The position numbers were made by a program, and so were the translations under genes. This document shows, piece by piece, positions 47,690-58,075 of a stretch of DNA of 64,000 bases. The notes below the pieces were generated by a model that did no database searches, was not told the origin of the DNA, and saw nothing but the letters and a program-made list of their open reading frames with translations. How positions within the stretch are numbered: position 1 is the first letter of the stretch; the number at the start of each line of letters is the position of its first letter. Source of the stretch: Escherichia coli (GTDB lineage: Bacteria > Pseudomonadota > Gammaproteobacteria > Enterobacterales > Enterobacteriaceae); NCBI GenBank assembly GCA_021307345.1, contig CP089930.1:2232001-2296000 (forward strand), read 5' to 3'.

Positions 47690-49837
47690 TTACGCCAGCG
47701 CCGCTTCGCGCAGGCGAGTTTTCAACTTGTTGTACTCGTCAATCACGTACTGCTCGGCGGCGCGCTGATCGGCGATCGGCTCGACGCGCACGGCGCAGTA
47801 TTTGTACTCCGGCGTTTTCGTAATCGGGCTTAAGTTCTCGGTAACCAGCTCGTTACAGGCACCAATCCACCACTGGTAAGTCATGTAAATCGCCCCTTTG
47901 TTCGGACGATCGCTGACCTGCGCACGGGTGATAATTTTGCCTTTACGCGAATGCACCCAAACCAATGCCTCGTCTTCAATACCCAGACGTTTGGCGTCTT
48001 CGGTATTAATTTGCGCGTAGCCAGGTTCATCAGCCAGCGCCGCCAGCGCCGCACAGTTACCAGTCATCGAACGACAAGAGTAGTGACCGACTTCACGCAC
48101 CGTTGACAGCACCATCGGGTACTCATCGGTGAGCTTGTCGATTGGCGCTACCCAGTCGCAGGTGAAGAACTGCGCCAGACCGTTCGGGGTATCAAACTTC
48201 TCTTTAAACAGGTAAGAAGTCCCCTGATCGGCATCTGAAGTATCGCGGCAAGGCCACTGAATGAAGCCCAGTTCGCCCATTTTCTCGTAAGTTGCACCGT
48301 AGAAATCTGGGCACAGATGACGCAACTCATCCCAGATCTCCTGGGTGTTGTTGTAGTGCATCGGATAACCCATACGGGTGGCGATTTCACTGATGATTTG
48401 CCAGTCCGTTTTCAGATCCCACTTCGGTTCAACCGCCTTGAAGAAACGCTGGAAGCCACGGTCAGCCGCAGTGTAGACACCTTCATGTTCGCCCCACGAG
48501 GTTGACGGTAAAATAACATCCGCCGCCGACGCGGTTTTGGTCATAAAGATGTCCTGAACGATGACCAGTTCCAGATCTTCAAAGGCTTTACGTACTGCCG
48601 ACAGTTCCGCGTCCGTTTGTAGCGGATCTTCGCCCATAATGTACGCCGCACGGACTTCGCCATGCGCCGCACGGTGCGGCAGTTCGCTGATGCGATAACC
48701 GGTATGGGCCGGCAGGCTTTCCACGCCCCAGGCTTTGGCGAATTTCTCGCGGTTAGCCGGATCTTTCACGTACTGATAGCCCGGATACGTATCCGGCAGC
48801 GCGCCCATATCGCAGGCACCCTGCACGTTGTTCTGACCACGAACCGGGTTAACGCCCGCATGTGGCTTACCGAGGTTACCGGTCAGCATCGCGAGGCTGG
48901 TCAGAGAACGCACGGTTTCCACGCCCTGATAGAACTGGGTAACACCCATGCCCCACAGAATGGATGCGCTTTCGGCCTGGGCATACATCCGCGCCGCCTG
49001 ACGAATCTCACTGGCGCTGACGCCGGTGATATCTTCAACCGACTCCGGCGTGTAGCCTTCAACGATTTTACGATACTCTTCAAAGCCTTCTGTGCGAGAA
49101 GCGACGAACGCTTTGTCGTACAGATTTTCTTCAATAATGACATGGCCCATCGCATTCAACAGCGCGATGTTCGAGCCGTTTTTCAGTGCGATGTGCATGT
49201 CCGCAATGCGCGCGGTTTCAATTTTGCGCGGATCGCAGACGATAATTTTCGCCCCGTTACGTTTAGCGTTAATTACGTGATTCGCCACGATTGGGTGGGA
49301 ATCTGCCGGGTTGTACCCGAAAACGAACACTAAATCGGTATTATCAATTTCGTTAATGGCATTGCTCATTGCGCCGTTACCGACCGATTGGTGCAGACCT
49401 GCAACCGATGGGCCGTGTCAGACGCGAGCGCAGCAGTCAACGTTATTAGTACCAATAACGGCGCGCGCAAATTTTTGCATTACATAGTTGGTTTCGTTAC
49501 CCGTACCACGCGAGGAGCCGGTCGTCTGGATGGCATCCGGACCGTACTTCTCTTTGATGGCGCTCAGGCGCTCGGCAACGTAATTCAGTGCCTCATCCCA
49601 GGAAACAGGTTCGAGTTTGCCGCCACGCTGGCGACGGATCATGGGGGTTTTCAGGCGCGGGGTCAGGATCTGGGTATCGTTAATGAAATCCCAGCCATAA
49701 TAACCCTTCAGACACAGAGTACCCTGGTTGGTTTTCCCCTGCGCTGCCTCCGCCCGGACGATTTTGCCGTTATCGACGACCAGGTTGATTTTGCAACCTG
49801 ATGCGCAATATGGGCAAACCGTGACGACTTTTTTCAT
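47690..49837 (-). CDS. fdhF: Formate dehydrogenase H, selenoprotein FdhF
   Basis: Molybdenum/[4Fe-4S] enzyme oxidising formate to CO2 in the formate hydrogenlyase complex. One reading of 716 codons from ATG 49837 (MKKVVTVCPYCASGCK) to 47690, giving 715 residues, provided the in-frame TGA at codon 140 (49418-49420) is read as selenocysteine. It looks like two pieces (139 and 559+ residues) if the TGA is taken as stop. N-terminal Cys set CPYCASGC...C for [4Fe-4S]; CARV-Sec-HGPSVAG at the active site. Not a pseudogene. Confidence 0.98.
49378..49420 (-). promoter_or_regulatory. SECIS element of fdhF
   Basis: TGA at 49420-49418 (minus strand), followed by a hairpin with arm cggttgcag, apical loop ggtct and arm ctgcaccaatcg. 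This is the bacterial SelB-binding element directing selenocysteine insertion. Confidence 0.93.
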
Positions 49838-49888
49838 CGGTCTCGCTCCAGTTAATCAAATCACGCATACGCGCTCTCGACTACAGTA

Positions 49889-49905
49889 TGCATCTTTTAT
49901 GCCAC
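49889..49905 (-). promoter_or_regulatory. Sigma-54 promoter of fdhF
   Basis: On the minus strand tggcataaaagatgca has GG and GC ten bases apart, the -24/-12 form, 52-68 bases before the fdhF start. It fits known FhlA/sigma-54 control. The FhlA upstream site was not identified with certainty. Confidence 0.8.
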
Positions 49906-50034
49906 ATTTTATTTGGGGACATTCCTTGATATTACGGGCACTATTTATTCAAAACTCTGACGAAAAACAGGCTGTCGTCAGTTTTGACGTGACGAAACGA
50001 AATACCGCGTGACAGCCATCACGCGGCAGACATT

Positions 50035-51501
50035 TTATTTTTTCTCGATGCCGGGAGCCGCCTGATACCCGCCGCCCAGCGATTTCATCAACTGAATGCT
50101 TTGGATCACGCGGCGGCTATCCAGCATCAGTAATGACATCTCTTCGGCAAGCACCGGCAATTCGGCTTCGGTTGCCTGTAAGCGGCTGGTTAAACCGCGC
50201 TTGTAGGCGGCGTCGGCGGCGCGCTGGGTGAAGCGGGTTGCTTCTACGCGTTCTGCCTGCATCTCCCGCTCGTCATTCAGCGTTTGCAGGCGTGTACCGT
50301 TGACCGCGACATCGCGCACTGCGTTCAGCACGGACTGGTTGTAGCGTTCAATCATCATGTTGCTGGCGGCGCGAGCGCCTTCGAGATTGGCATTCAACCG
50401 TCCACCGTCAAACAGCGGCAATTTCAGGCCTGGAATGAAGTTGAACTGGCGACTGCTTTTTTTGAATAAGGTATCCAGGTGGATGGAATCCAGGCCGAAA
50501 AACGCTTTGATATCAAAGCTTGGGTAGAACAGCGCCCGCGCGGAATCCACCTGATTTAATGACGCCTGAACATACCAGCGCATGGCTTGCAGATCCGGAC
50601 GTCTGGCGAGCAACTCATAAGAGAGTGTCGCCGGAATGCCGGTCTGTACCTGTGGTAACGCCACTGGTTTGATCTCCGGCATATCGCTGGCGCCCGCGCC
50701 AGTCAATGCGCGCAGAGATTCTCGTGTTTCAGTGATTTGCCCTTTGACGGCAGCAATTTGTTTATCGACCGCCAGAATCTGCGCCCGCGCGCCGTGGAAC
50801 GGTACTTGCGCTTCCAGGCCGTGCGCCACTTTGCTCTGATGCGCTTTCACCGCGTAATCAATCACGCTGCGGGTTTGCTCTAACAGATCGAGCATCTGGT
50901 AGCTGGCCTGCATACTGTAATAAAGCTGCGCTACGCCTGTAGTGAGCGACAGTTCCACTGCCGCAGTTTCTGCCAGCGCGGCGTTATGCGCGCCAATGGC
51001 GGCGGCAACCGCTGAGCGATGTACGCCCCATAAATCGAGATCTAATCCGGCAAACAAACCAACAGTAGCTTCGGTGTAGTACGGACCATCCATTTCCAGT
51101 GCGGGCGCATCCATCGCATAAGGGCTTAAAAAGCCGTTGGCAGAGACGCGCTGGCGGTTGAGCATCCCTAACGCCGCCACCTGCAATTGTGAACCAGCAT
51201 CTAACAAATCTGCCTGCGACTGCGCTTTTTCTTCCTGCAATTTCGCTTCGGCGAGGGTGTGAGAACCGCTTAACGTCCGTTGGATCAGCGCATCCAGTTG
51301 TGGATCATTAAACTGTCTCCACCACTGCGCTTGCGGCCAGCCGGAACTGGCAAGATGAATATCATCGGCAAGTTTGATCTGCTCTGGTTTAAGCTGTTGA
51401 TGAGGGGCTGAATCCTTACGCACTAACGCACAGCCGGAAATCAGCGTCGTGCTGCCGAGAATGCTGCACAACAACAAGCGTGAAAGTTGACGATTGATCA
51501 T
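50035..51501 (-). CDS. mdtP: Outer-membrane efflux channel MdtP
   Basis: TolC-family outer-membrane factor (NodT-type lipoprotein) of the MdtNOP efflux complex linked to puromycin, acriflavine and sulfa-type compounds. 488 residues; lipobox LISGCALV near residues 21-28; two OEP repeats. Overlaps mdtO by 4 bases. Confidence 0.96.
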   Translation of the reverse strand: MINRQLSRLLLCSILGSTTLISGCALVRKDSAPHQQLKPEQIKLADDIHLASSGWPQAQWWRQFNDPQLDALIQRTLSGSHTLAEAKLQEEKAQSQADLLDAGSQLQVAALGMLNRQRVSANGFLSPYAMDAPALEMDGPYYTEATVGLFAGLDLDLWGVHRSAVAAAIGAHNAALAETAAVELSLTTGVAQLYYSMQASYQMLDLLEQTRSVIDYAVKAHQSKVAHGLEAQVPFHGARAQILAVDKQIAAVKGQITETRESLRALTGAGASDMPEIKPVALPQVQTGIPATLSYELLARRPDLQAMRWYVQASLNQVDSARALFYPSFDIKAFFGLDSIHLDTLFKKSSRQFNFIPGLKLPLFDGGRLNANLEGARAASNMMIERYNQSVLNAVRDVAVNGTRLQTLNDEREMQAERVEATRFTQRAADAAYKRGLTSRLQATEAELPVLAEEMSLLMLDSRRVIQSIQLMKSLGGGYQAAPGIEKK

Positions 51502-53549
51502 TGAGTGGCTCCTTGTGCCTGTTCCGTGGCGGGCGTTAATGCCGGGGCTGTCCAGTCTGGCAAGCGGGCGATGAGCTGACAGACGTGTTGCTCCTGTTTT
51601 AATAAGGTGGGCAGGATGGCCTGCGAGGCGGGTATCTCTTCAAGCGTTATTTGAGGAGAATGGCTGAGCGCGGTTGCCAGACCGGCAGCGTATTTCTCCA
51701 GTGCATCGGCAAAATGGCTGGCTCTGTCCGGCTGGAGCGCGTGATCCAGCGCCTGAGCCGAGTTCCAGGTGGCATCCCAGGCGTGAAGAATGTCGCGTCC
51801 CTGACGAATAACTGTTTGCGAGCGTTCAATCAGTAAGGCGCGTTCATCGCCGTCCAGTTGACGTTCAAGCGCCACGCGTTGGCACATTTCTTCACAGGCA
51901 TTAAACGCCGCATGTAGACCTATACGAATTTGCAGATAAGTGCGCAGAGCCGTGACTTCCTGTTGGCGCGGGATACGCATTAGTTTGCTTAACATACCCA
52001 GCGCGCCAGCCAGTTTTTGCGGCAGTGCACGCGCTTCGCTTTCAGGCCAGACAAAGGTGTAAATCACCGCTGATACCGCCGTACCGATAAGAATGCCGAT
52101 GGCACGATCGCGTATTTCCACCAGGTCGTAAACCGGACCAAAGACGTTTTCGAGCGTGGCGAGAGCAAAGGTCACCACCATCTGCGTGCCGATATAAGAA
52201 GAACGCTCAGAGCTGGTGGCGAACCACGCGCCTGCCAGGAAAATCGGTGCCAGTACGAGCAGCAATTCGACAATATTGTCCAGCCAGGGCATGACCAGTA
52301 GCGTAAACAGCAACGCCAGAATTGCACCGCAAAAAGCTCCGCCAAAACGTAGCGCCATCTTCTGGTACGAAGAACCGATATTGGGGTTAGCGACGATCAC
52401 GCAGGTCAGCATACAGGTGTGAATGCCTTCCCAGTCCACGCCGCTGTAGAAGGTGTAACAGATCAAACAGGCCAGCAGCGTTTTTACCGCGTAACGCATA
52501 TAGTCCGGATTAGTAAAGGCATCGGCGACCATTGACGGCGGTTTGGCGGCGGGCGTTGGCGGCGTGTGCGGGTCCATCTGACCAAGCTGTAACAGTGTCT
52601 GGCAAATATTCTCCAGGTTACATTCCCGTGCCGCCATCGCTTCATCTTCACTAAGCCGCCAGTCGCTTTGCCAGCACTGCCCTTTGGCAATAGCATGTTG
52701 CAGCTTGTTGATTTCAATGGCTAATTTTTGCCGAAACTCAATGATCGCCTGCGAATCAGCAAAAGAGGTGGGATCGTAGCGATTCAGCGTCGAGTAAATG
52801 TAGGTTACCGTTGCCACGCAGCTTTGCCACCATGCATTATGGGTTCGCCAGTCGGCGTCGTCCGCGAGGCAAAAGACATTCAGTTTTTGCAGCGCCAGCG
52901 CCTCTCTTTCAATCCGCGTTTCGGGTAGCGGCGCAAGGCTTTCTGTCAGGTGACGTACCGCGTCATCAAGCCGATCATTAAGCGCCTGATGCATCTGCGT
53001 AATAGCGCGGCTGGGAAACCACAGCACGCCGATTAACGTCATCAGCAAGGTTGGATAGAGGCCGACAACGATACACCACAGCGTTAAGCGCACGACCACT
53101 TCCGGGTAGTCGAGCATGGCGGGGAAGGTTTGCCCGTAAATGGCGACAATGGCGACGGCGAAAAAGACCAGTCCCAGCCGATGGGTGCGCATCAAAAACA
53201 TGCAGCCCATCAGGACAGGACCTGCGATGATCAATCGGATCAACGGTTCGCCGTATGACCATTTGTAGATCAAAAACAGGCTGCCGATCTCCAGCACCGT
53301 GGCAACCACAAACAAGATCGCGACAAATTTGGTGTAAAACGCGTTCGACTGAATACCGTAAAACAGCACCGCTAGTGATAACGCCACGAAGGGGATCTCA
53401 AAGGTCATCGAGATCAGAATCACCAGCAGGCAGCCTACCCAGAGCTGCACGGTCTGCGGCACACGACCAGGTCGCCGCTCGCTTAACTCTTCATGAAAGA
53501 ACGCCAGCAGCCTGACCACCGGTAATGGCAGGGAGTTGAGCGCGCTCAT
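51498..53549 (-). CDS. mdtO: Efflux membrane protein MdtO (FUSC family)
   Basis: Inner-membrane component of MdtNOP, aromatic acid exporter/FUSC family. 683 residues: a first membrane bundle at about 35-180, a cytosolic helical part, a second bundle near 350-490, and a cytosolic tail. Overlaps mdtN by 1 base and mdtP by 4, so the three form a coupled unit. Confidence 0.96.
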   Translation of the reverse strand: MSALNSLPLPVVRLLAFFHEELSERRPGRVPQTVQLWVGCLLVILISMTFEIPFVALSLAVLFYGIQSNAFYTKFVAILFVVATVLEIGSLFLIYKWSYGEPLIRLIIAGPVLMGCMFLMRTHRLGLVFFAVAIVAIYGQTFPAMLDYPEVVVRLTLWCIVVGLYPTLLMTLIGVLWFPSRAITQMHQALNDRLDDAVRHLTESLAPLPETRIEREALALQKLNVFCLADDADWRTHNAWWQSCVATVTYIYSTLNRYDPTSFADSQAIIEFRQKLAIEINKLQHAIAKGQCWQSDWRLSEDEAMAARECNLENICQTLLQLGQMDPHTPPTPAAKPPSMVADAFTNPDYMRYAVKTLLACLICYTFYSGVDWEGIHTCMLTCVIVANPNIGSSYQKMALRFGGAFCGAILALLFTLLVMPWLDNIVELLLVLAPIFLAGAWFATSSERSSYIGTQMVVTFALATLENVFGPVYDLVEIRDRAIGILIGTAVSAVIYTFVWPESEARALPQKLAGALGMLSKLMRIPRQQEVTALRTYLQIRIGLHAAFNACEEMCQRVALERQLDGDERALLIERSQTVIRQGRDILHAWDATWNSAQALDHALQPDRASHFADALEKYAAGLATALSHSPQITLEEIPASQAILPTLLKQEQHVCQLIARLPDWTAPALTPATEQAQGATQ

Positions 53550-54589
53550 TATTGCGGCTCAAGATTAGCGACTGCCGACGCGCCAATACGGAACATTTCC
53601 GGGTCAGGTTTATCGACCATGATTTTGACCGGAAAACGCTGGGCAACGCGAACCCAGTTAATAGAGCGAGACACTTTCGGCAGGCCGCCCAGCACCAGAC
53701 CGCCGTCATCCGGCAGCACGCCGTAGCCAATGGAATCCACTTTACCCTCGAAGGTTTTGCCGCTGTCGCTCATCAGGCGAATCGTCGCAGGCGTACCGGC
53801 ATGAATATTTTTCAGATCGGTTTCGCGGAAGTTGGCGATAACGTACCAGTGACGAGTGTCGATTAGCGTGAAAATAGGGCGCATGGCAGAAGCAAATTGC
53901 CCAACCGAGGTTTTGAGGGAAATGACCCGACCATCAAACGGCGCGCGGACGGTTGCCATTTCCAGATGCAGTTTGGTTAGCGCGATATCCGCTTCCACCG
54001 CCGCACGTTGGGCGACCAGCGCATCGACGCCGCTGACGCCGCTGACGCCGCTGGCGGCTGACTGCGCCTGTAACAATACGGCATTAAGATCCGCTTCTGC
54101 GGCGCGCTGCGCCGTTCTTGCACGGTCAACGTCTTCCGCTGAGACAAAACCTTCTTTCAGTAATGGCTCGGTGCGGCGTAATGTATCTGTGGCCTGTTTC
54201 GCGGCGGCACGGGCTTTTTCTACCGTGGCATTAACCGAGTCGGCACCAAACTGTTGCGCGTCAACGCTACGCTGGGTGAGCATAATTTGCTTATCCAGCG
54301 CCGCGAGGGAGGCTTCGGCTTTCGCCAGATTCGCTTCGTATGGGCGAGGGTCGATGCGGAACAGCAAATCGCCCTGTTTGACTGCCTGGTTGTCTGTGAC
54401 TGCCAGTTCCACAATACGACCGCTGACTTCCGGCACTACATCGATGGTATCGGCAGAAGCATAAGCGTCGTTGGTTGATGGCGCACTGTCTACGCGCCAG
54501 ATAACGAAAACGAGGGCAACAAGCGCCAGCGCAACGACCAGCAGGGCAGGGATCTTACTGCGAGGAGCTTTTTTCGGCGTACTTTCCAT
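53549..54589 (-). CDS. mdtN: Membrane fusion protein MdtN
   Basis: HlyD/EmrA-type periplasmic adaptor of MdtNOP. 346 residues, three more than recalled for K-12 (343). One N-terminal span (about 15-32), lipoyl/biotinyl halves around a long coiled-coil hairpin (about 85-200), then beta-barrel. The extra residues come from a third copy of a 9-bp unit coding Ser-Gly-Val in the hairpin (AASGVSGVSGVDAL, nt 54028-54056). Start ATG with aaata... weak site. Confidence 0.95.
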   Translation of the reverse strand: MESTPKKAPRSKIPALLVVALALVALVFVIWRVDSAPSTNDAYASADTIDVVPEVSGRIVELAVTDNQAVKQGDLLFRIDPRPYEANLAKAEASLAALDKQIMLTQRSVDAQQFGADSVNATVEKARAAAKQATDTLRRTEPLLKEGFVSAEDVDRARTAQRAAEADLNAVLLQAQSAASGVSGVSGVDALVAQRAAVEADIALTKLHLEMATVRAPFDGRVISLKTSVGQFASAMRPIFTLIDTRHWYVIANFRETDLKNIHAGTPATIRLMSDSGKTFEGKVDSIGYGVLPDDGGLVLGGLPKVSRSINWVRVAQRFPVKIMVDKPDPEMFRIGASAVANLEPQ

Positions 54590-54607
54590 GAGCGCATCTC
54601 AAATAGA

Positions 54608-54883
54608 TTAGAAAAATGCCAGCCAGAACAGCATGGCGTAGAGAGCAAAAAGGGCGGTATAAATAATTCCGACAAATGCCAGATTGATATTTGCCCTCTG
54701 AATAATTCGCCTCGTGATGAGTGTCACAATAAGGCTGGCAATAGCGCAGAAAAACCAGCTGGGATAATAAGCGCCAATCACCGGGATCGCCGGAGATAAT
54801 GAGCATCCCGAAACCATGATGACGGGAATTATCCAGGCTGTTTTTTTGAATTGCATCACCATGCGAGAGAGAACTGTTGGCAT
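54608..54883 (-). CDS. ytcA: Lipoprotein-like protein YtcA
   Basis: 91 residues from the ATG at 54883 (MPTVLSRMVMQFKKTAW), the form usually annotated; the reading from 54931 lacks support. Lipobox VSGC at about residues 24-27, then two membrane spans. Its position just before mdtN suggests it belongs to that efflux operon; the function is unknown. Confidence 0.88.
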   Translation of the reverse strand: MPTVLSRMVMQFKKTAWIIPVIMVSGCSLSPAIPVIGAYYPSWFFCAIASLIVTLITRRIIQRANINLAFVGIIYTALFALYAMLFWLAFF

Positions 54884-55091
54884 AATAAATACATCCTGTC
54901 TGCTGCGAACAATATCTGTAGTGAATATCAATATCCATTGAAGGCGTCAGTATGGCTATTTTCTTGATGAATAAAAATAGCTTTATTCAGCCACCGCATT
55001 CATAACTTATATATATTGTGTATTAATTTTCTGTATGTATTTTTAATATAAATACTTTCGGGGGCTTGAATGCCCCCGAAAATGAGTGGAA
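54884..55091. promoter_or_regulatory. ytcA upstream region and yjcS terminator
   Basis: 208 AT-rich bases. Holds the ytcA-mdtNOP promoter region (minus strand). A ten-pair hairpin tttcgggggc (55056-55065) with gcccccgaaa (55072-55081), followed on the minus strand by tatttatatta, is the likely yjcS terminator. Confidence 0.7.
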
Positions 55092-57077
55092 TTAATTCGG
55101 GGTTACAATATTCACCCACAAATCGAAATTATCCAGACAAGCAATAATTTCTTCCAGTTTCGCACCATTGCCAATAATTTTGGCTTTCTTCGCTTTTACC
55201 AGATCCGCCATTTTCGCCTGTCCGGTCAGCACGGCGTGCAGATCTTCACGGCTAATGTAGAAGGACGCATTGGCTTGCGGTTGCAGCGTTTTACGGTAGT
55301 TAAGCACGCTATCGTTCAGGGTCAGGTTGAGGTTATCGCCGTTACTCATATTGAAGTTCAGGCTGATGTTCTTCCCGGCGGCTTTTTCGCTATCGAGGCG
55401 AACAGCCATAAAGTCGAACAGCATTTCGACCGACATCCCGCGAATGGTATCCGGGGAACCGGTGGTGCCGTGGCTGAACTTATGTACTCCTTCGCGCAGC
55501 TCTTTCGCGCCAGTCAGGTAGAAACCGCGCCAGGTGGCTGACTCCGCCTGATAACCAAGCTGTTCAAAGTTATTGGCTTGCAGATTCTTCGCCACCTGGT
55601 CGCCCGGATTGGCGGCAATCACCTGTTTCAGTAACTCTGCCGACCAGCGGTAATCTCCCTGCTGGTTTGCTTCTTGCGCCAGGCTGATGACGCGTGCGGA
55701 ACCGCCCAACGCCTGTACATAACGTTTACCCATCTCCACCTGACCATACGGATGCAGGTTTGCCGGGTTACCGTCGTAATAGCCGAGATAGAAGTTATAT
55801 ACCGCACGGGCGTTGTGGCTGACAGAACCGTAATAGCCACGGCTGGCCCAGTTATTGGCAAGCGCAGGCGGCAGCTTAATCATGTCGCCGATTTCATTCA
55901 TGGTGTAGCCCTGGTTTGCCAGGTGCAGGGTCTGGTCGTGAATGTACTTGATAGTATCGCGATATTTACCAATATAATCATTGATATGCTTATTGCCCCA
56001 TACCGGCCAGGTGTGCGGCATAAACAGGACTTCCGCTTCGTTACCCCACATATCCAGCGTTTCGTTCAGGTACTCGGTCCATTTGCTGGTATCGCGGGTT
56101 TTCGCGCCGCGCAGAGTGTAGAAGTTGTGCAGGGTATGAGTGGCGTTCTCGGCGGTACACAGGGCTTTCAGTGCCGGAATATAGAAGTGCATTTCCGCTG
56201 GCGCTTCGCTGCCTGGGGTCATCAGGAAGTCAAACTCCAGACCGTCGATAATCATCTTCTCGTCAGTTCTGACGATCGTTTTGGTTGGCGCAATAATGCT
56301 TGGGTCACCGGTTGCCAGCGTCACGCCGAGACCGTTACCCACGTTACCCTGCGCGTTGTGCGGCAGTAACAGGCCGTAAGAGTAGAGCGCACGGCGGCTC
56401 ATAATGTTACCCGCCAGTACGTTTTCACTGATGGCTTCGTCCATAAATCCAGCAGGGGCAATCACCTGCACTTTGCCCGATTTAACATCAGCTTCGGAGA
56501 TAATGCCTTTTACGCCGCCATAGTGGTCGGTGTGGCTGTGGGTGTAGATAACCGCAACAATCGGTTTTTGCGGACGATGCTGGAAGTAAAGGTCAAGGGC
56601 GGCTTTTGCGGCAGGCGGCGTTACCAGCGGGTCGATAACAATAATGCCTTTCTCGCCTTCCACGAACGTAATGTTGGAGATGTCCTGACCACGCACCTGA
56701 TACATTTTATCGGTGACTTTGAACAGGCCAGAAATACCGTTGATCTGTGACTGACGCCACAGGCTGGGGTTTACCGTTTCCGGCGCAGCGGCATTAATAT
56801 CAAATTTGTAATCGTCCGCGCGGTAGTAAACTTTGCCGTTCGCATCACGCAGAATACCTTCATCGAGCAGCGGGGCGATAAATCCGCGCTGGGCGTCGTC
56901 AAAATCCTGACGATCGCTAAACGGTAATGATTTGGCGTAATTCTGATTTACCTGTTGCGTATATTGGGAGGTGGCTTTCGCTTCCTCTTTCGCGTAAGCG
57001 GTATTTACCATCATGCTGCTGGCGGCGGTTAACGCAATAACAATCCTGCTCAAACGGAATAACCGAGAGTTATTCAT
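55092..57077 (-). CDS. yjcS: Linear primary-alkylsulfatase YjcS
   Basis: Periplasmic metallo-beta-lactamase-fold sulfatase similar to Pseudomonas SdsA1, acting on alkyl sulfates such as SDS. The ATG at 57077 ([17 protein letters not shown]) gives 661 residues; an ATG 12 bases upstream gives 665. Signal peptide to about 29 (AYA|KEEAK). Zinc motif [10 protein letters not shown] near 180-189, further ligands in [12 protein letters not shown] and [13 protein letters not shown]-terminal SCP2-like domain from about 540. In K-12 the als operon follows. Confidence 0.95.
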   Translation of the reverse strand: MNNSRLFRLSRIVIALTAASSMMVNTAYAKEEAKATSQYTQQVNQNYAKSLPFSDRQDFDDAQRGFIAPLLDEGILRDANGKVYYRADDYKFDINAAAPETVNPSLWRQSQINGISGLFKVTDKMYQVRGQDISNITFVEGEKGIIVIDPLVTPPAAKAALDLYFQHRPQKPIVAVIYTHSHTDHYGGVKGIISEADVKSGKVQVIAPAGFMDEAISENVLAGNIMSRRALYSYGLLLPHNAQGNVGNGLGVTLATGDPSIIAPTKTIVRTDEKMIIDGLEFDFLMTPGSEAPAEMHFYIPALKALCTAENATHTLHNFYTLRGAKTRDTSKWTEYLNETLDMWGNEAEVLFMPHTWPVWGNKHINDYIGKYRDTIKYIHDQTLHLANQGYTMNEIGDMIKLPPALANNWASRGYYGSVSHNARAVYNFYLGYYDGNPANLHPYGQVEMGKRYVQALGGSARVISLAQEANQQGDYRWSAELLKQVIAANPGDQVAKNLQANNFEQLGYQAESATWRGFYLTGAKELREGVHKFSHGTTGSPDTIRGMSVEMLFDFMAVRLDSEKAAGKNISLNFNMSNGDNLNLTLNDSVLNYRKTLQPQANASFYISREDLHAVLTGQAKMADLVKAKKAKIIGNGAKLEEIIACLDNFDLWVNIVTPN

Positions 57078-57367
57078 ATAAATCTCCATTTATCATTTGT
57101 GTCGTAAATATGTAATCCATGCAAAATACGTCATTTAAAGCTGGCGATATCATAATTGGGAAATTGCGACTTTAATAAGTGGAAGTGTGAGCGGAACGAG
57201 CCATTTTATTAGGGATTTGTGCTGAAGGTGAAAAAGTACGGCATATCTATTAATAATATCAATAATGTGACATGAATTATATTTTCATTATATATATTGC
57301 TTTCCTCTTTCACTTCGCCAGGAAGTACGCACAATGATTAATCAGGTGAATAATGCGGAGTGTAACC
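57078..57367. promoter_or_regulatory. yjcS-response regulator divergent gap
   Basis: 290 AT-rich bases (attatattttcattatatata near 57275) between divergent genes. It marks the junction where shared E. coli order ends and accessory DNA begins. No inverted repeats typical of mobile elements recognised. Confidence 0.5.
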
Positions 57368-58075
57368 ATGAAACCCGTGGTGCTGGTGGTGGATGATGAC
57401 GCGGCTATCTGTGCACTGTTGCAGGATGTGTTAAGCGAACATGTCTTTACGGTTTCAGTCTGCCATACCGGACAGGCGGCAATATCGTGTATTGAAGGCG
57501 ATCCTGATATTGCGCTGGTGGTGCTGGATATGATGTTGCCTGATACCAACGGCCTGATGGTATTACAACAACTACAGAAAATGCGTCCTGCATTGCCGGT
57601 GGTGATGCTGACCGGTCTGGGCAGTGAGTCTGATGTGGTGGTCGGGCTGGAAATGGGCGCGGATGATTACATCTGCAAGCCATTTACCCCACGGGTAGTG
57701 GTCGCGCGACTAAAAGCGGTGTTACGGCGCGTTGGCGTGCTGGCGGTCAATGAGGAGAAAAATGCCGGGCTGTCATTTAATGGCTGGTATCTCGATACCA
57801 CACGCTGCCAGCTACATAATCCGCGACAGCAACTTGTTGAGCTGACTCAGGGCGAATATTGCTTGTTGCTGGCTCTGGCACAAAACGCCCGTCGGGTATT
57901 GAGCCGCGAGCAGTTGCTGGAGTTTACCCATAGTGACAGCATAGAGGTGTTTGATCGCACCATCGACGTATTAATCATGCGACTACGACGCAAAATCGAA
58001 CTGAACCCGCATCAGCCAATGTTGATTAAAACTCTGCGCGGTCTGGGTTATGTCTTCGCTGCCGACGTGCATTAA
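57368..58075 (+). CDS. OmpR/PhoB-family response regulator
   Basis: Two-component response regulator of 235 residues from the ATG at 57368 (MKPVVLVVDDDAAIC), with ggag seven bases upstream; a start at 57353 is less likely. Receiver: acidic pocket DDD (about 9-11), phosphoacceptor Asp in VVLDMMLPDTNG (about 52), Thr in MLTGLG, Lys in ICKPF (about 102). OmpR-type winged helix in 135-235 (VFDRTIDVLIMRLRRKIE, IKTLRGLGYVF). Partner is probably the sensor kinase at 62711. The 3' end overlaps the sugar kinase by 4 bases, tail to tail. Not one of the K-12 regulators I recognise at this place. Confidence 0.9.
   Translation: MKPVVLVVDDDAAICALLQDVLSEHVFTVSVCHTGQAAISCIEGDPDIALVVLDMMLPDTNGLMVLQQLQKMRPALPVVMLTGLGSESDVVVGLEMGADDYICKPFTPRVVVARLKAVLRRVGVLAVNEEKNAGLSFNGWYLDTTRCQLHNPRQQLVELTQGEYCLLLALAQNARRVLSREQLLEFTHSDSIEVFDRTIDVLIMRLRRKIELNPHQPMLIKTLRGLGYVFAADVH

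Noticed and set aside
47690-49837. fdhF as a pseudogene split by a nonsense codon
   Set aside because: The TGA is the selenocysteine codon with a SECIS hairpin; joined length is exactly that of FdhF.
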